From the NCBI GenBank assembly GCA_002403375.1, contig DHHQ01000027.1:1-64000 (forward strand): DNA of 64,000 nt, read 5' to 3'. The stretch is from Thiobacillus denitrificans (lineage in GTDB: Bacteria > Pseudomonadota > Gammaproteobacteria > Burkholderiales > Thiobacillaceae). The notes beneath the pieces are model-generated. The model ran no database searches and was not told the DNA's origin. It saw only the letters and a program-made list of their open reading frames with translations. Shown piece by piece: positions 8,503 through 19,348 of the stretch (positions within the stretch are counted from its first letter, which is position 1; the number at the start of each line of letters is the position of its first letter). The position numbers and the translations under genes are program-made.

Positions 8503-10626
8503 TTACGCCGCCAGGCGCGACAAGTCCGCCACCCGGTTCATGGTGCGGTGCAGCTGGTTCAGCAGCGCCAGGCGGTTCGCCTTCAGCGCGGCATCGTCGG
8601 CGTTAACCATCACGTGGTCGAAGAAGGCGTCGACCGGCCCTTTCAGCGCGGCGAGCGCCTGGAGCGACGCGGTGTAGTCGCCGGCGGCGAACGCGGCGTC
8701 GGCGCGCGGCGCGATGTCGGACAGCGCGGCGAACAGGGCCGACTCCGCCGCCTCGACGAAGCGCGCCGGGTCGGCAGCGGCCCCCACCTCGCCCTCGGCC
8801 TTCTTGAGGATGTTGCCGACCCGCTTGTTGGCCGCGGCGAGCGCCGGCGCCTCGGCCAGCGCCGCGAATTCGCGCACTGCCTTGAGGCGCTTCACGACTT
8901 CGTGCAGCGGCGGCATGTTGGCGAACACCGCGGCCGTCGCCTCGGCGCCGAAGTCAGGCACGAGCTGGTTGGCATTGCGCTCGTAGACGAAGAGCTTCAC
9001 TTCCTCGGCGACGTTCCCGCCGAGCGCGCCCGCGGGGAACACCGACAGGCTGTGCGCGATCAGCTCGTCGAGGTCGAGGCGCAGCGGTCTTTTCTCGAGC
9101 GCGCACAGGCCGCCCAGCAGCTGGAACGACTTGATCACCGACAGCGCATGGCGGCGCAGCGCGAACGGGTCCTTGTCGCCGGTCGGCTTGAGTCCGATGC
9201 CCCAGATCCCGACCAGGGTCTCCATGCGGTCGGCGATCTGCAGCACCTCGCTGATCAGGTTGGAGACATCCTCGGTCTCGTCGCGACGCACCAGGTACTG
9301 GTCGGCGATCGCCTGGGCGACGCGCTCGTCCTCGCCGTCGTGGCGCGCGTAGTAGCCGCCCATGACGCCCTGCAGCTCGGGGAACTCGCCGACCATGTCG
9401 GTCAGGAGGTCGGCCTTGGCGAGCAGCGCGGCGCGGTCCGCCAGGTCGACGTCGGCGTCGAGCCTTTCCGCCACCCAGCGGGCGATCGCACGCACCCGCT
9501 CGACGCGCTCGCCCTGGCTGCCGAGCTTGTTGTGGTAGACCACCTTCGCAAGGCCCGGGACGCGGGACTGCAGGGTTTTCCTGCGGTCCTGGTCGAAGAA
9601 GAACCTGGCGTCGGCCAGGCGCGGGCGCACCACCCGCTCGTTGCCGCCGACCACCGCGCTGGCGTCGTCGGGGCGGATGTTGGAGACGATCAGGAAGCGG
9701 TGGGTGAGCCTGCCGCCGCGGTCGAGCAGCGGGAAGTACTTCTGGTTCGCCTTCATGGTGAGAATCAGGCATTCCTGCGGCACTTCGAGGAAGGCCGCCT
9801 CGAACTGCCCGACCAGCACGTTCGGCCGCTCGACCAGCGCGGTCACTTCGTCGAGCAGCGCGTCGTCCTCGACCGGCAGCAGGCCGAGCGGTTCGGCGGC
9901 CGCCTGCAGCTGGCGGACGATCTCGGCGCGGCGCGCGGCGAAGCTCGCGATCACCGCGCCGTCGTCCTGCATCTGCGCCGCGTAGCGGTCGGCATCCTGA
10001 ACGACCACCGGGCTCACGCGCGCCTCGAAGCGGTGTCCCTGCGTCTCGCGGCCGGCGGCGAGGCCGAGCACCGACACCGGAACGATCTCGGCGCCGTGCA
10101 GCGCGACCAGGCCGTGAACCGGGCGCACGAAGTTGACCGTGCTCCAGCCGTCGGCGAGCTGGTACGTCATCACCTTGGGAATCGGCAGCTTCGCCATCGC
10201 CGCCTCGAGTGCTTTTTGGAGCCCGTCGGCGAGCGCGACGCCGGGGGCGATGCTGTCGTGGAACAGCGCCGCGTTCTTGCCTTCGCCCTCGCGGCGCAGC
10301 GCGGCGACCGCGGATTCGTCGGCGCCGAGCGCTGCCAGCCGCTTCAGCAGCGCGGGCGTCGGCCGGCCGTCAGCGGCGAGGCCGACGGCGACCGGCATCA
10401 GCTTGGTCGAAACCGGTCGGTCGGCGGCGCGCGCCAGCACCTTTTCGACGTGCACGCCAAGCCGGCGCGGCGAGGCGAACTCCGTCACGGCGGACGCCGG
10501 GTCGGCGAGCCCCTGCGCGACCAGGCTGTCGGCGAGCGCGGAGGCGAACGCCTCGCCCAGCTTCTTCAGCGCCTTGGGCGGCAGCTCCTCGACGAAGAGT
10601 TCAACGAGCAAATTTGCGGAGGTCAT
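8503..10626 (-). CDS. glyS: Glycyl-tRNA synthetase beta subunit
   Basis: 707 residues, full length for the beta chain of the alpha2beta2 bacterial glycyl-tRNA synthetase, which contributes tRNA recognition and an HD-like module. It begins [15 protein letters not shown], the characteristic opening. ATG 10626 overlaps the glyQ stop (ATGA), as expected for stoichiometric subunits. A longer in-frame extension upstream inside glyQ is an artefact. Confidence 0.97.
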   Translation of the reverse strand: MTSANLLVELFVEELPPKALKKLGEAFASALADSLVAQGLADPASAVTEFASPRRLGVHVEKVLARAADRPVSTKLMPVAVGLAADGRPTPALLKRLAALGADESAVAALRREGEGKNAALFHDSIAPGVALADGLQKALEAAMAKLPIPKVMTYQLADGWSTVNFVRPVHGLVALHGAEIVPVSVLGLAAGRETQGHRFEARVSPVVVQDADRYAAQMQDDGAVIASFAARRAEIVRQLQAAAEPLGLLPVEDDALLDEVTALVERPNVLVGQFEAAFLEVPQECLILTMKANQKYFPLLDRGGRLTHRFLIVSNIRPDDASAVVGGNERVVRPRLADARFFFDQDRRKTLQSRVPGLAKVVYHNKLGSQGERVERVRAIARWVAERLDADVDLADRAALLAKADLLTDMVGEFPELQGVMGGYYARHDGEDERVAQAIADQYLVRRDETEDVSNLISEVLQIADRMETLVGIWGIGLKPTGDKDPFALRRHALSVIKSFQLLGGLCALEKRPLRLDLDELIAHSLSVFPAGALGGNVAEEVKLFVYERNANQLVPDFGAEATAAVFANMPPLHEVVKRLKAVREFAALAEAPALAAANKRVGNILKKAEGEVGAAADPARFVEAAESALFAALSDIAPRADAAFAAGDYTASLQALAALKGPVDAFFDHVMVNADDAALKANRLALLNQLHRTMNRVADLSRLAA

Positions 10627-11561
10627 GCTGCGGCCGCCTTCTTTTCGGTCTGTTTTTCGATGTGTGCCATGGCTTCCTCGGCCCACGCCTTCGGCGCCAT
10701 CGGGAAGCCCAGACGCACGCGGCTGTCGAGGTAGCTCTTCGCGACGCCGCGCGCGAGGTTGCGGATGCGCCCGATGTAGGCGGCGCGCTCGGTCACCGAG
10801 ATCGCGCCGCGCGCGTCGAGCAGGTTGAAGGTGTGCGCGGCCTTGAGGACCTGCTCGTACGCCGGCAGCGCGAGCTGCGCCGCCATCAGCTCCTGCGCGG
10901 TCTGCTCGTGCGCGCCGAACGCGGTCAGCAGGAAGTCGACGTCGCTGTGCTCGAAGTTGTACGCGCTCTGCTCGACCTCGTTCTGGTGGTAGACGTCGCG
11001 GTAGGTCAGCCCCTCGGTCCATACCAGGTCGTACACGCTCTCGACGCCCTGCAGGTACATCGCGAGGCGCTCGAGGCCGTAGGTGATCTCGCCGGTGATC
11101 GGCTTGCAGTCGATGCCGCCGACCTGCTGGAAGTAGGTGAACTGGGTGACTTCCATGCCGTTCAGCCACACTTCCCAGCCGAGCCCCCAGGCGCCGAGCG
11201 TCGGGTTCTCCCAGTCGTCCTCGACGAAGCGCACGTCGTTCTTCTTCAGATCGAAGCCGAGCGCCTCGAGCGAACCGAGGTAGAGCTCGAGGATGTCCGC
11301 CGGCGCGGGCTTGAGCACCACCTGGAACTGGTAGTAGTGCTGCAGGCGGTTGGGGTTGTCGCCGTAGCGGCCGTCCTTGGGGCGGCGCGAGGGCTGCACG
11401 TAGGCGGCCTTCCACGGCTCGGGGCCGAGCGCGCGCAGGAAGGTCGCGGTGTGCGAGGTGCCGGCGCCGACCTCCATGTCGTAGGGCTGCAGGAGCGCAC
11501 AGCCGCGCTCGCCCCAGTAGCGCTGCAGGGTGAGGATGATGTCCTGAAAGGTGGGTTTCAC
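10623..11561 (-). CDS. glyQ: Glycyl-tRNA synthetase alpha subunit
   Basis: 312 residues, catalytic class II core subunit. [33 protein letters not shown] and [18 protein letters not shown] are diagnostic. No ATG fits; GTG 11561 gives MKPTFQD, the expected N-terminus. It is the first gene of the glyQ-glyS-gmhB-plsC transcript. Confidence 0.96.
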   Translation of the reverse strand: MKPTFQDIILTLQRYWGERGCALLQPYDMEVGAGTSHTATFLRALGPEPWKAAYVQPSRRPKDGRYGDNPNRLQHYYQFQVVLKPAPADILELYLGSLEALGFDLKKNDVRFVEDDWENPTLGAWGLGWEVWLNGMEVTQFTYFQQVGGIDCKPITGEITYGLERLAMYLQGVESVYDLVWTEGLTYRDVYHQNEVEQSAYNFEHSDVDFLLTAFGAHEQTAQELMAAQLALPAYEQVLKAAHTFNLLDARGAISVTERAAYIGRIRNLARGVAKSYLDSRVRLGFPMAPKAWAEEAMAHIEKQTEKKAAAA

Positions 11562-11665
11562 AGCGGATGCACGGCTTGTGGAAAAGCGCGATTTTAGCGC
11601 GCCTGGCGGGGGTTTAACGAGGCGCCGCGAAGTCCGGCGAGCGCCGGCTCGCCGGAACCGCAACC

Positions 11666-12436
11666 TCAGATGCCGGCATACCACTCATAGCCGCGGTCTT
11701 CCCAGTAGCCGCCGCGGCCGCCCTCGATGTCGTCGAGGCGGTCGACGACCGCGATCCGCATGACGTACTTGGCCATCTTGTAGCCGAGCTGGCGTTCGAC
11801 GCGCACCCGGATCGGCGCGCCGTTCCGGATCGGCAGCGGTGCGTCGTTCAGCGCGTAGGCCAGCAGGGTCTGGGCGTGGAAGGCGTCCTCCATGTCGATG
11901 CTCTCGTAGTAGCGCTGGCCGCGTGCATTCATCGGGTCTGCGCAGAAGAACACCACGTAGCGTGCCGACGGCAGCGGCCGGACCGCTTCCAGCACACGGG
12001 CGAGCGGCGCGCCCTTCCACTTGCCGATCGCGCTCCAGCCTTCCACGCAATCGTGGCGCGTGATCTGGGTGCGGCTCGGCAGCGCCTTGAGTTCGGCGAG
12101 CGAATAGCTGCGCGGATGCGCCACCAGGCCGCCGACCTCGAGCCGGTAGTCGGCGAAACCGGCCGCCGCGAGCGCCTGGTAGGCGGGGTCGCGGGGGTTG
12201 CTGGTGCCGTTGCTGCGGAAAAACGGCGACAGGTCCGCCTCGCTGAACTCCTGCGCCATCGCCCGGCGCGTCAGCAGCAGGCGCTGCGAGGCATAGGTCA
12301 GCTTCTCGGCGCTGGCCAGGAGGCCGGCGAACCACTCGATGCGCGACAGCCGGTCGCAGCCGGAGAGCACGAGCGCGCCGCCTGCCGCCAGGGCGCGCTG
12401 CAGGAAGCGCCGGCGGCTGTCCGACGGCTCATTCAT
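11666..12436 (-). CDS. Molybdopterin-dependent oxidoreductase, Tat-exported, putative lipoprotein
   Basis: 256 residues. Twin-arginine signal SRRRFLQ at residues 8-14. The sulfite-oxidase fold Moco domain includes [13 protein letters not shown], in which Cys130 should bind molybdenum. The signal ends VLSGCD: Cys27 makes a lipobox and Asp28 at +2 would favour inner-membrane retention. It resembles MsrP (YedY) in type, but the partner gene encodes a different cytochrome. Its ATG overlaps the upstream cytochrome b stop. Substrate unknown; a periplasmic reductase is likely. Confidence 0.85.
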   Translation of the reverse strand: MNEPSDSRRRFLQRALAAGGALVLSGCDRLSRIEWFAGLLASAEKLTYASQRLLLTRRAMAQEFSEADLSPFFRSNGTSNPRDPAYQALAAAGFADYRLEVGGLVAHPRSYSLAELKALPSRTQITRHDCVEGWSAIGKWKGAPLARVLEAVRPLPSARYVVFFCADPMNARGQRYYESIDMEDAFHAQTLLAYALNDAPLPIRNGAPIRVRVERQLGYKMAKYVMRIAVVDRLDDIEGGRGGYWEDRGYEWYAGI

Positions 12437-13259
12437 CGCGTCGCTCCTCGCCGGCGATCCGGTAGCGCCCGCTGATCATCGCGCGCAGGTTGTTCCACAA
12501 GCCGCTGACGACGACCTCGAAGACGTGGATGAAGACGAAGCCGACCAGCAGCCACGCCGCGACGAAATGGAGCGTGCGCGCCGCCTGCCGGCCGCCGAAG
12601 AAATCGACCCAGCCCGGAAGCAGCGCGTTGAGCCCCGGCGACATCGCCCAGCCCATCAGGATCAGCGCCGGAAACAGCACGAAGATCACGCCGAGATAGG
12701 CGAGCTTCTGCAGGACGTTGTAGTGCCGGGCGGCCTCGCCCCGCGGATGCCGCAGCCGCAGGTGGTCGCCGACCGATTGCCCGATCGAGCGCCAGTCGGC
12801 CCGGGTGGGCACGAGGTCGCGCGCGAGGTGACGGCTTGCCAGGGCATAGGCGACATACGCGAGACCGTTGACGACCAGCACCCAGGCGAAGAAGAAATGC
12901 CAGCGCCGCCCCATCGCCAGCCACTGGTGGCCCGGCAGGGTGAGCCACGCCGGGAAACCGCGCTCGACGCCGCTCGACATCCCGAGCACGCCGGTCGTGT
13001 CGAACTCATGGCCGAAGATGCGGGTGAAGCCGACCGGATTGCCTGCGGCATCCTGGCGGGCGCCCATCTGCAGAATCGGCGGCCGGCCATCGTAGGAGGA
13101 CTTACCCCAGTGCAGCGCGGGGTAGGCGTTGAAGATCTGCAGCCCGCTCATCAGCAGCACGGTGCAGGCGAGCACGTTGATCCAGTGCATCAGGCGGACG
13201 GGCCAGGGGTGGCGCAGTATCACGGTTTCCCGCGCTGCTGCCGCATCGCGTGGTGGCAT
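12429..13259 (-). CDS. Cytochrome b561/thiosulfate-reductase-type membrane cytochrome b
   Basis: 276 residues with four or more membrane helices and an N-terminal HPWPVRLMHWINV, in which His is a likely haem ligand; further His sit in HQWLAMGRRWHFFFAW and the last helix. Start ATG 13259 has GGGG upstream. It overlaps the molybdoenzyme gene by 8 bases, so it most likely passes quinol electrons to that exported enzyme. It is of the hydrogenase/formate-dehydrogenase b-type rather than the MsrQ family. Confidence 0.85.
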   Translation of the reverse strand: MPPRDAAAARETVILRHPWPVRLMHWINVLACTVLLMSGLQIFNAYPALHWGKSSYDGRPPILQMGARQDAAGNPVGFTRIFGHEFDTTGVLGMSSGVERGFPAWLTLPGHQWLAMGRRWHFFFAWVLVVNGLAYVAYALASRHLARDLVPTRADWRSIGQSVGDHLRLRHPRGEAARHYNVLQKLAYLGVIFVLFPALILMGWAMSPGLNALLPGWVDFFGGRQAARTLHFVAAWLLVGFVFIHVFEVVVSGLWNNLRAMISGRYRIAGEERRDE

Positions 13260-13345
13260 GACGAGCCCCGACAGACAGTGAGGGTGAGCCCTCACCATAG
13301 GCAAAAAGCCGGCGGTCCCCAAGCGGGAATCCGGTCCCGTGGCGA

Positions 13346-15262
<1,917 letters not shown>

Positions 15263-15350
15263 GCGATGGATGCGCGGCACAGGACGTGCCGCTCGAACGA
15301 AAGCCGGATTTTACCCTGCTGGCCGTGTTGTCAGCCGCGTCGACACCGGT

Positions 15351-15366
15351 TGACGGTTTTCCGTCA
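15351..15366. repeat. Perfect inverted repeat, candidate enhancer-binding site
   Basis: TGACGG-TTTT-CCGTCA, a 6-bp perfect dyad about 100 bases upstream of the -24 element of the sigma-54 promoter at 15463. That distance suits an activator (UAS) site. It could also be a weak hairpin; no T-run follows. The rest of the 253-base divergent region (15263-15515) shows no coding signal. Confidence 0.35.
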
Positions 15367-15462
15367 GTCGAGCGGGCCGGACGCAACGCCCTGCCCCGCG
15401 CGCACGCAACGCAAGCCGTTGTTTTTCCGCCGCGCTTTCAACACGACGGGGCCGCTGCCAGG

Positions 15463-15478
15463 TGGCACGACAGTTGCT
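15463..15478 (+). promoter_or_regulatory. Sigma-54 (-24/-12) promoter
   Basis: TGGCACG-N4-TTGCT, a full match to the sigma-54 consensus with GG at 15464-15465 and GC at 15476-15477 separated by ten bases. Transcription would start near 15489, 27 bases before the first microprotein ATG, with GGAG at 15501. An activator of the NtrC type would be required; none is encoded in the window. Confidence 0.8.
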
Positions 15479-15515
15479 CCATGGTGAAAAAGCCCCGCGC
15501 GGAGAACAAGACAAC

Positions 15516-15668
15516 ATGACCATCCAATTCGGCCAAAAACAGCTCGTCCTCGAACTCAGCAAGGCGCCCTTCGCCTGGTTTCAGGGCCAGACGGAGCGCA
15601 TGCGCCTCACCAGCCTTTCGCTGCTGTTCGTGCAGTTCTCGGTGTTCGCACGCCAGCCCGCCGCCTGA
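15516..15668 (+). CDS. 50-residue microprotein 1 of a sigma-54-driven tandem pair
   Basis: MTIQFGQKQLVLEL at the start and a C-terminal half with R-M-R-L-T-S-L-S-L-L-F-V-Q-F-S-V-F. Codon use is strongly G/C at third positions, like the host genes. GGAG lies 11 bases before the ATG. Its TGA overlaps the next ATG (TGATG). It aligns with microprotein 2 over the whole length, both 50 residues. The hydrophobic stretch is only about 15 residues and alternates with polar residues, so a beta-hairpin or a membrane-surface peptide fits better than a standard helix. I do not recognise the family. Confidence 0.68.
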   Translation: MTIQFGQKQLVLELSKAPFAWFQGQTERMRLTSLSLLFVQFSVFARQPAA

Positions 15669-15820
15669 TGCAACTGGGCCGGCGCCTCAGTCTGAGCATC
15701 AACCTGTCGGCCTCGCCGGTGGGGTTCTTCAGCGGGAGCACGCGCCGCATGTCGATGTTCAGCCTGACGCTGCTGTTCATCGAGTTCACGGTGCTGCGGC
15801 GCGCCGCAGCGCCCTGCTAG
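15668..15820 (+). CDS. 50-residue microprotein 2 of a sigma-54-driven tandem pair
   Basis: Starts MQLGRRLSLSINLSASPVGF and contains R-R-M-S-M-F-S-L-T-L-L-F-I-E-F-T-V-L, matching microprotein 1 position by position (R-M-x-x-x-SL-x-LLF-x-x-F-x-V). The ATG overlaps the previous stop by one base and there is no separate ribosome site, so translation is probably coupled. Codon use is host-like. The TAG at 15820 is three bases from the convergent sensor-kinase stop. Conservation of the motif between the copies despite sequence drift argues that both are real. Confidence 0.66.
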   Translation: MQLGRRLSLSINLSASPVGFFSGSTRRMSMFSLTLLFIEFTVLRRAAAPC

Positions 15821-15823
15821 GCT

Positions 15824-17110
15824 TCAGCGGCCGATTTCGAGCACCGCCTCAAGGCCACCCGTCGCGCGGTTGACGAGCGCCACCTTCCAGCCGTTCGCCT
15901 CGGCCAGCTGGCGCACCAGCGCCAGCCCCAGTCCGGTCCCGCCGGTCGCCTGCGAACGCGACGCCTCGAGCCGGTAGAACGGACGGAACACCTTCTCCAG
16001 CTGGTCCTGCGGGATGCCCGGACCGCTGTCGCGCACGATCACCCGCGCCTGCCGCGCCGTGCATTCCAGTGCCAGCTCGACCGGGGTGCCGCCGCCGTAA
16101 CGCTGCGCGTTCTGGATCAGGTTCGACACGATCTGCCGCAGCGCCAGCCGGCCGGCCTCGACCTCACAGGGCGCCGCACCCGCCCACGCCACGCCGGCGT
16201 CGGCAGCCGCCTCCTCCAGCAGCACCGCGAGGTCGACGCGCACCCGCGCCTCGGCCTGGGTGGTGCGCGCCAGCTCGAGATAGCCGGTGATCAGCCGGTT
16301 CATGTCGGCCAGGTCGGCGACCGCTCGGTCGATGCGTGCCTCGGTGGGCGCGTCGCGCAGCATTTCCAGGTTGAGCTGCAGCCGCGTCATCGGGGTGCGC
16401 AGGTCGTGCGAGATGCCGGCCAGCAGCGTGGTCCGGTTGTCCAGCAGCTCGCGCACCTCGGCCGCCATGGTGTTGAAGCGGCGCGCCAGCTCGGCGAGCT
16501 CCGCGGGGCCGGTCTCCGGCAGCGGCTCGGGCAGCTCGCCAGCCCCCACCTGGCGCGCGGCCCGGGCGACGCGGGCGAGCGGCACCGTGAGGCGGCGCAC
16601 CAGGAACAGCGCGGTCAAGAGGCTCAGGAAGGTGCCGAGCGCGACCACGGCGACTGCCGCCAGCGGCGGCTTGACGGCGTAGCGGTCGGGGAAGAAACCG
16701 GCGCGCAGGTCGTGGCCGCCGACCGGAATGTCGAGCCACGCCGCCTCGGTCCCCGGCACGCCGCGCAACTCGACCGTCTCGCCCACGCGCCGGCTCAGCG
16801 CGTCCTCGATCTGGGTGCGGAAGGCGAAGCGCGGCGCGTCGGCGGTCGCGCCGACATCGAGCGTCGTGAGGCGCAGGCCGTGGCGGCGCGCGAGCTCGCG
16901 CTCGAAGGCCGCGCGCGTCTCGGGCGGCAGCTCGACCCAGGTCTGCGCCGACAGCACGATCAGCCCGGCGAGGTCGTCGGCCGAGCGTTCCGCCACCGGC
17001 ACGATCAGGGTGCGGGTCACCACCCAGAACGCCGCCGCCTGGAACACGACGAACGCGAGCGCCAGCGTCAGCGCGGTGCGCGCGTACAGCGAGCGCGTGA
17101 GTCGCTTCAC
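15824..17110 (-). CDS. envZ: EnvZ-type sensor histidine kinase
   Basis: 428 residues. One N-terminal membrane helix (about 10-35), a periplasmic domain of around 120 residues, a second helix near 160-180, a HAMP linker, then the dimerisation block GISHDLRTPMTRLQ with the phospho-accepting His, N box NLIQNAQRYG, and G boxes DSGPGIP and GGTGLGLAL. GTG 17110 overlaps the response-regulator stop (GTGA). The stimulus is unknown; partner is the OmpR-type regulator upstream. The name reflects domain type and pairing. Confidence 0.88.
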   Translation of the reverse strand: MKRLTRSLYARTALTLALAFVVFQAAAFWVVTRTLIVPVAERSADDLAGLIVLSAQTWVELPPETRAAFERELARRHGLRLTTLDVGATADAPRFAFRTQIEDALSRRVGETVELRGVPGTEAAWLDIPVGGHDLRAGFFPDRYAVKPPLAAVAVVALGTFLSLLTALFLVRRLTVPLARVARAARQVGAGELPEPLPETGPAELAELARRFNTMAAEVRELLDNRTTLLAGISHDLRTPMTRLQLNLEMLRDAPTEARIDRAVADLADMNRLITGYLELARTTQAEARVRVDLAVLLEEAAADAGVAWAGAAPCEVEAGRLALRQIVSNLIQNAQRYGGGTPVELALECTARQARVIVRDSGPGIPQDQLEKVFRPFYRLEASRSQATGGTGLGLALVRQLAEANGWKVALVNRATGGLEAVLEIGR

Positions 17111-17820
17111 CCTTTGCCCTGCGGGACGAACAGATAGCCCTGCCCGCGCTGGGTGCGGATGTAGGCCGGATTGGCCGGGTCGTCCTCGATCTTCTTGCGC
17201 AGGCGGTTCACCCGCACGTCGATGCTGCGGTCGAACGGATCGCGCTCGAAGCCGCGCAGCTGGTCCATCAGCCAGTCGCGCGACAGCGCGCGGTTGGCAT
17301 GGGTGACGAAGATTTCGAGCAGCTCGTATTCGCCGCCGGTCAGCACGATTTCCTCGCCGTCGCGGGAGAGCGTGCGGGCGTCGAGGTTGACGCTGAACGG
17401 GCCGAAGCCCACGCGCCGGGCGGTGTCGGCGGGCGCCGCTGCGGCCGCGCCGGCGCCGCGCCGCAGCACCGCGCGAATGCGCGCCAGCAGTTCGCGCGGG
17501 TTGAACGGCTTGGGCAGGTAGTCGTCGGCGCCGACCTCGAGGCCGATGATGCGGTCGATGTCGTCCCCCTTGGCCGACAGCATGATGATGGGCGGAAAGC
17601 CCGGCTGCGCACGCAGGCGGCGCGCGACCGAGAGGCCGTCCTCGCCCGGCATCATCCAGTCGAGCACCAGCAGGTCCGGCAGCCGCGCGGCGAGCAGGCG
17701 ATCGAGTGCGGCGGCGTCCTCGGCCGTCTCGACCGTGTAGCCCTGACTCGTCAGGTATTCGGCGACCAGTTCGCGGATGCCCGGATCGTCGTCGGTGACG
17801 TAGATGGTGTCTTTTTCCAT
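17107..17820 (-). CDS. ompR: OmpR-family response regulator
   Basis: 237 residues. Receiver domain with the acidic pair DDD at 9-11, phospho-accepting Asp in LLVLDWMMPG and Lys in LPKPFNPREL. Winged-helix domain with SRDWLMDQLRGFERDPFDRSIDV, as in OmpR proper. It starts at ATG 17820, 154 bases from the divergently transcribed Arg-rich secreted protein, so it could regulate that operon as well as itself. Confidence 0.9.
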   Translation of the reverse strand: MEKDTIYVTDDDPGIRELVAEYLTSQGYTVETAEDAAALDRLLAARLPDLLVLDWMMPGEDGLSVARRLRAQPGFPPIIMLSAKGDDIDRIIGLEVGADDYLPKPFNPRELLARIRAVLRRGAGAAAAAPADTARRVGFGPFSVNLDARTLSRDGEEIVLTGGEYELLEIFVTHANRALSRDWLMDQLRGFERDPFDRSIDVRVNRLRKKIEDDPANPAYIRTQRGQGYLFVPQGKG

Positions 17821-17974
17821 GGCGGCAACTATAGCAGCGGGCCCAAACGGCGATCACCCGCGCGGTTACACACTGTTACAAAATCGCCCTTGCGCGAAAC
17901 AGAGCGCTAACTTTCCTCAACCAGACTGCGAAGCGTGGAAGCGAAACGACGCGACCACGGAAATGGAGACCACG

Positions 17975-18274
17975 ATGAACACCCTGAAAGGCATGAACGC
18001 ACGGCATGGCGGATTTATCGGACTGGCGGCGCTGGGACTGGCCCTGGCCGGCCCGGTTCATGCCGCCCCCGATTACCTGGACGGTTCGTTCATCGTGGCC
18101 AAGCGAGACCGCGCCGAGGAAACCCGCCAGGAGCCGCGCGACGACCGCCGGGAGACCCGGCGCTCCAACCGCCGCGAGGCCGAGCGCGAGGAGCCCCGCG
18201 GCTACGGCTACGGCTACGAGCGCCGCCAGCAACAACGCAACGAAGGCGACGACCGCCCGCGCGACCGTCGCTGA
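17975..18274 (+). CDS. Small exported Arg/Glu-rich protein
   Basis: 99 residues from ATG 17975 (GGAG 7 bases upstream). Signal peptide GLAALGLALAGPVHAAP, then an extremely charged tail rich in R, E, D and Q with a short GYGYGYE repeat. No known domain. It is the first of three small envelope genes read in the same direction, opposite ompR. ATG 17963 is an alternative start. Confidence 0.62.
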   Translation: MNTLKGMNARHGGFIGLAALGLALAGPVHAAPDYLDGSFIVAKRDRAEETRQEPRDDRRETRRSNRREAEREEPRGYGYGYERRQQQRNEGDDRPRDRR

Positions 18275-18307
18275 TACCGACCGCAAGATGCAAAGAGGAG
18301 AGCAGCA

Positions 18308-18886
18308 ATGAAAGCACGCAAACTGAACATGACCCTGGTCGCTGCGGTGATGGCCGCGAGCGGCGCCGCACAGGCGGGCCCCGGCTACGGCGACGGCTTC
18401 ACTACCCGCGCCAAGGTGCTGGCGAGCGCGCCGGTCTACGAGACCATCAACGAGCCGCGGCGCGAATGCTGGACCGAGACCGTCGGCTACGAGACCCGCA
18501 GCACGCGGGAGAGCGGCAACGCGGGCGGCGCGATCCTCGGCGCGATCGCCGGCGGCCTGATCGGCTCCACGGTCGGCAAGGGTGACGGCCGGGTCGCCGC
18601 GGCCGCGGTCGGCGCCGCCACCGGCGCGGTGGTGGGCGACCGCATGAGCGACGGCAGCGTCCGCCATGCCTCCTACCCCCGCCAGGTGGAGCGTTGCGAA
18701 ACCCGCGACAACTACCGCGAGGTGGTCGCCGGTTACGACGTGCGCTACCGCTTCCAGGGCCGCGAATACACCACCCGCCTGCCCTACGACCCGGGCAAGT
18801 GGGTCACCCTGAACGTGAGTTTTTCCGTGGCCGAGGACCCGCGCGACAGGCGCTGGAACCAGGGCCGCAACGACTGGGACGACTGA
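18308..18886 (+). CDS. Glycine-zipper 2TM domain surface antigen-like protein
   Basis: 192 residues with a signal peptide ending AAQAGP. A central glycine zipper (AGGAILGAIAGGLIGSTVGK, then a second AAAAVGAATGAVVGDRM) forms the 17 kDa antigen-like 2TM domain. The C-terminal part is soluble and contains two Cys. Such proteins insert in the outer membrane or associate with the wall. GGAG stands just before the ATG. It lies between two other small exported proteins. Confidence 0.8.
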   Translation: MKARKLNMTLVAAVMAASGAAQAGPGYGDGFTTRAKVLASAPVYETINEPRRECWTETVGYETRSTRESGNAGGAILGAIAGGLIGSTVGKGDGRVAAAAVGAATGAVVGDRMSDGSVRHASYPRQVERCETRDNYREVVAGYDVRYRFQGREYTTRLPYDPGKWVTLNVSFSVAEDPRDRRWNQGRNDWDD

Positions 18887-18931
18887 CGCTCGACCGAGCG
18901 AAGTCTTCCCGAACCTGAAAGGAGAAGAGCC

Positions 18932-19279
18932 ATGCTACGCAAGCTTCTGATCGCAACCACCCTGCTGACCGCCTCCGGGGCCGCACTCGCCCACAGCGAC
19001 TACGGCCGCGTGGTCTCGGTCGAACCCCACTTCGCCATCTCGTTCGGCACCCGCCACCACGACGGCTTCCGCGTGCTGTACGAGTCGGGCGGCGCGCGCT
19101 ACTGGACCCACACCCGTCACCACCCGGGGCATGTCATCGTGCTCCCCGAGCGTCATCATGTCCGGCATGTTCACCACTACCGCGAATACGGCTACCGTGA
19201 CGACTGGCGCGGCCGGGACGATCACCGCGGCGGCCACCGCAAGCACCACCGCGAACACCGCCGCCACGGCCGCGACTGA
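18932..19279 (+). CDS. Small exported His/Arg-rich protein
   Basis: 115 residues with a signal peptide ending AALAHS. The mature chain is crowded with histidine, especially after residue 70 (HHVRHVHHYREYGYRDD and a basic His tail). It may bind metal ions or polyanions; that is inference from composition only. GGAGAAG precedes the ATG. It is the last gene before the terminator at 19301. Confidence 0.68.
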   Translation: MLRKLLIATTLLTASGAALAHSDYGRVVSVEPHFAISFGTRHHDGFRVLYESGGARYWTHTRHHPGHVIVLPERHHVRHVHHYREYGYRDDWRGRDDHRGGHRKHHREHRRHGRD

Positions 19280-19300
19280 CCTGCCAGGGTCCTGAACCAG

Positions 19301-19326
19301 CAGACGCCCCCGTGAGGGGGCGTCTG
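19301..19326. terminator. Strong hairpin terminator between convergent genes
   Basis: 11-bp perfect stem CAGACGCCCCC / GGGGGCGTCTG with a GTGA loop, followed by TTCTT. Placed between the His-rich protein gene and the convergent ferredoxin reductase gene, so it may act in both directions. Confidence 0.82.
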
Positions 19327-19348
19327 TTCTTGCGGCGGGCGAGGACGG

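Noticed and set aside
8221..10734. 837-codon frame on the + strand opposite glyS/gmhB
   Set aside because: Antisense shadow of well-recognised genes; no homology.
15351..15366. The dyad as a terminator of the ABC-F gene or microprotein operon
   Set aside because: It lies upstream of both divergent starts and has no T-run in either direction.
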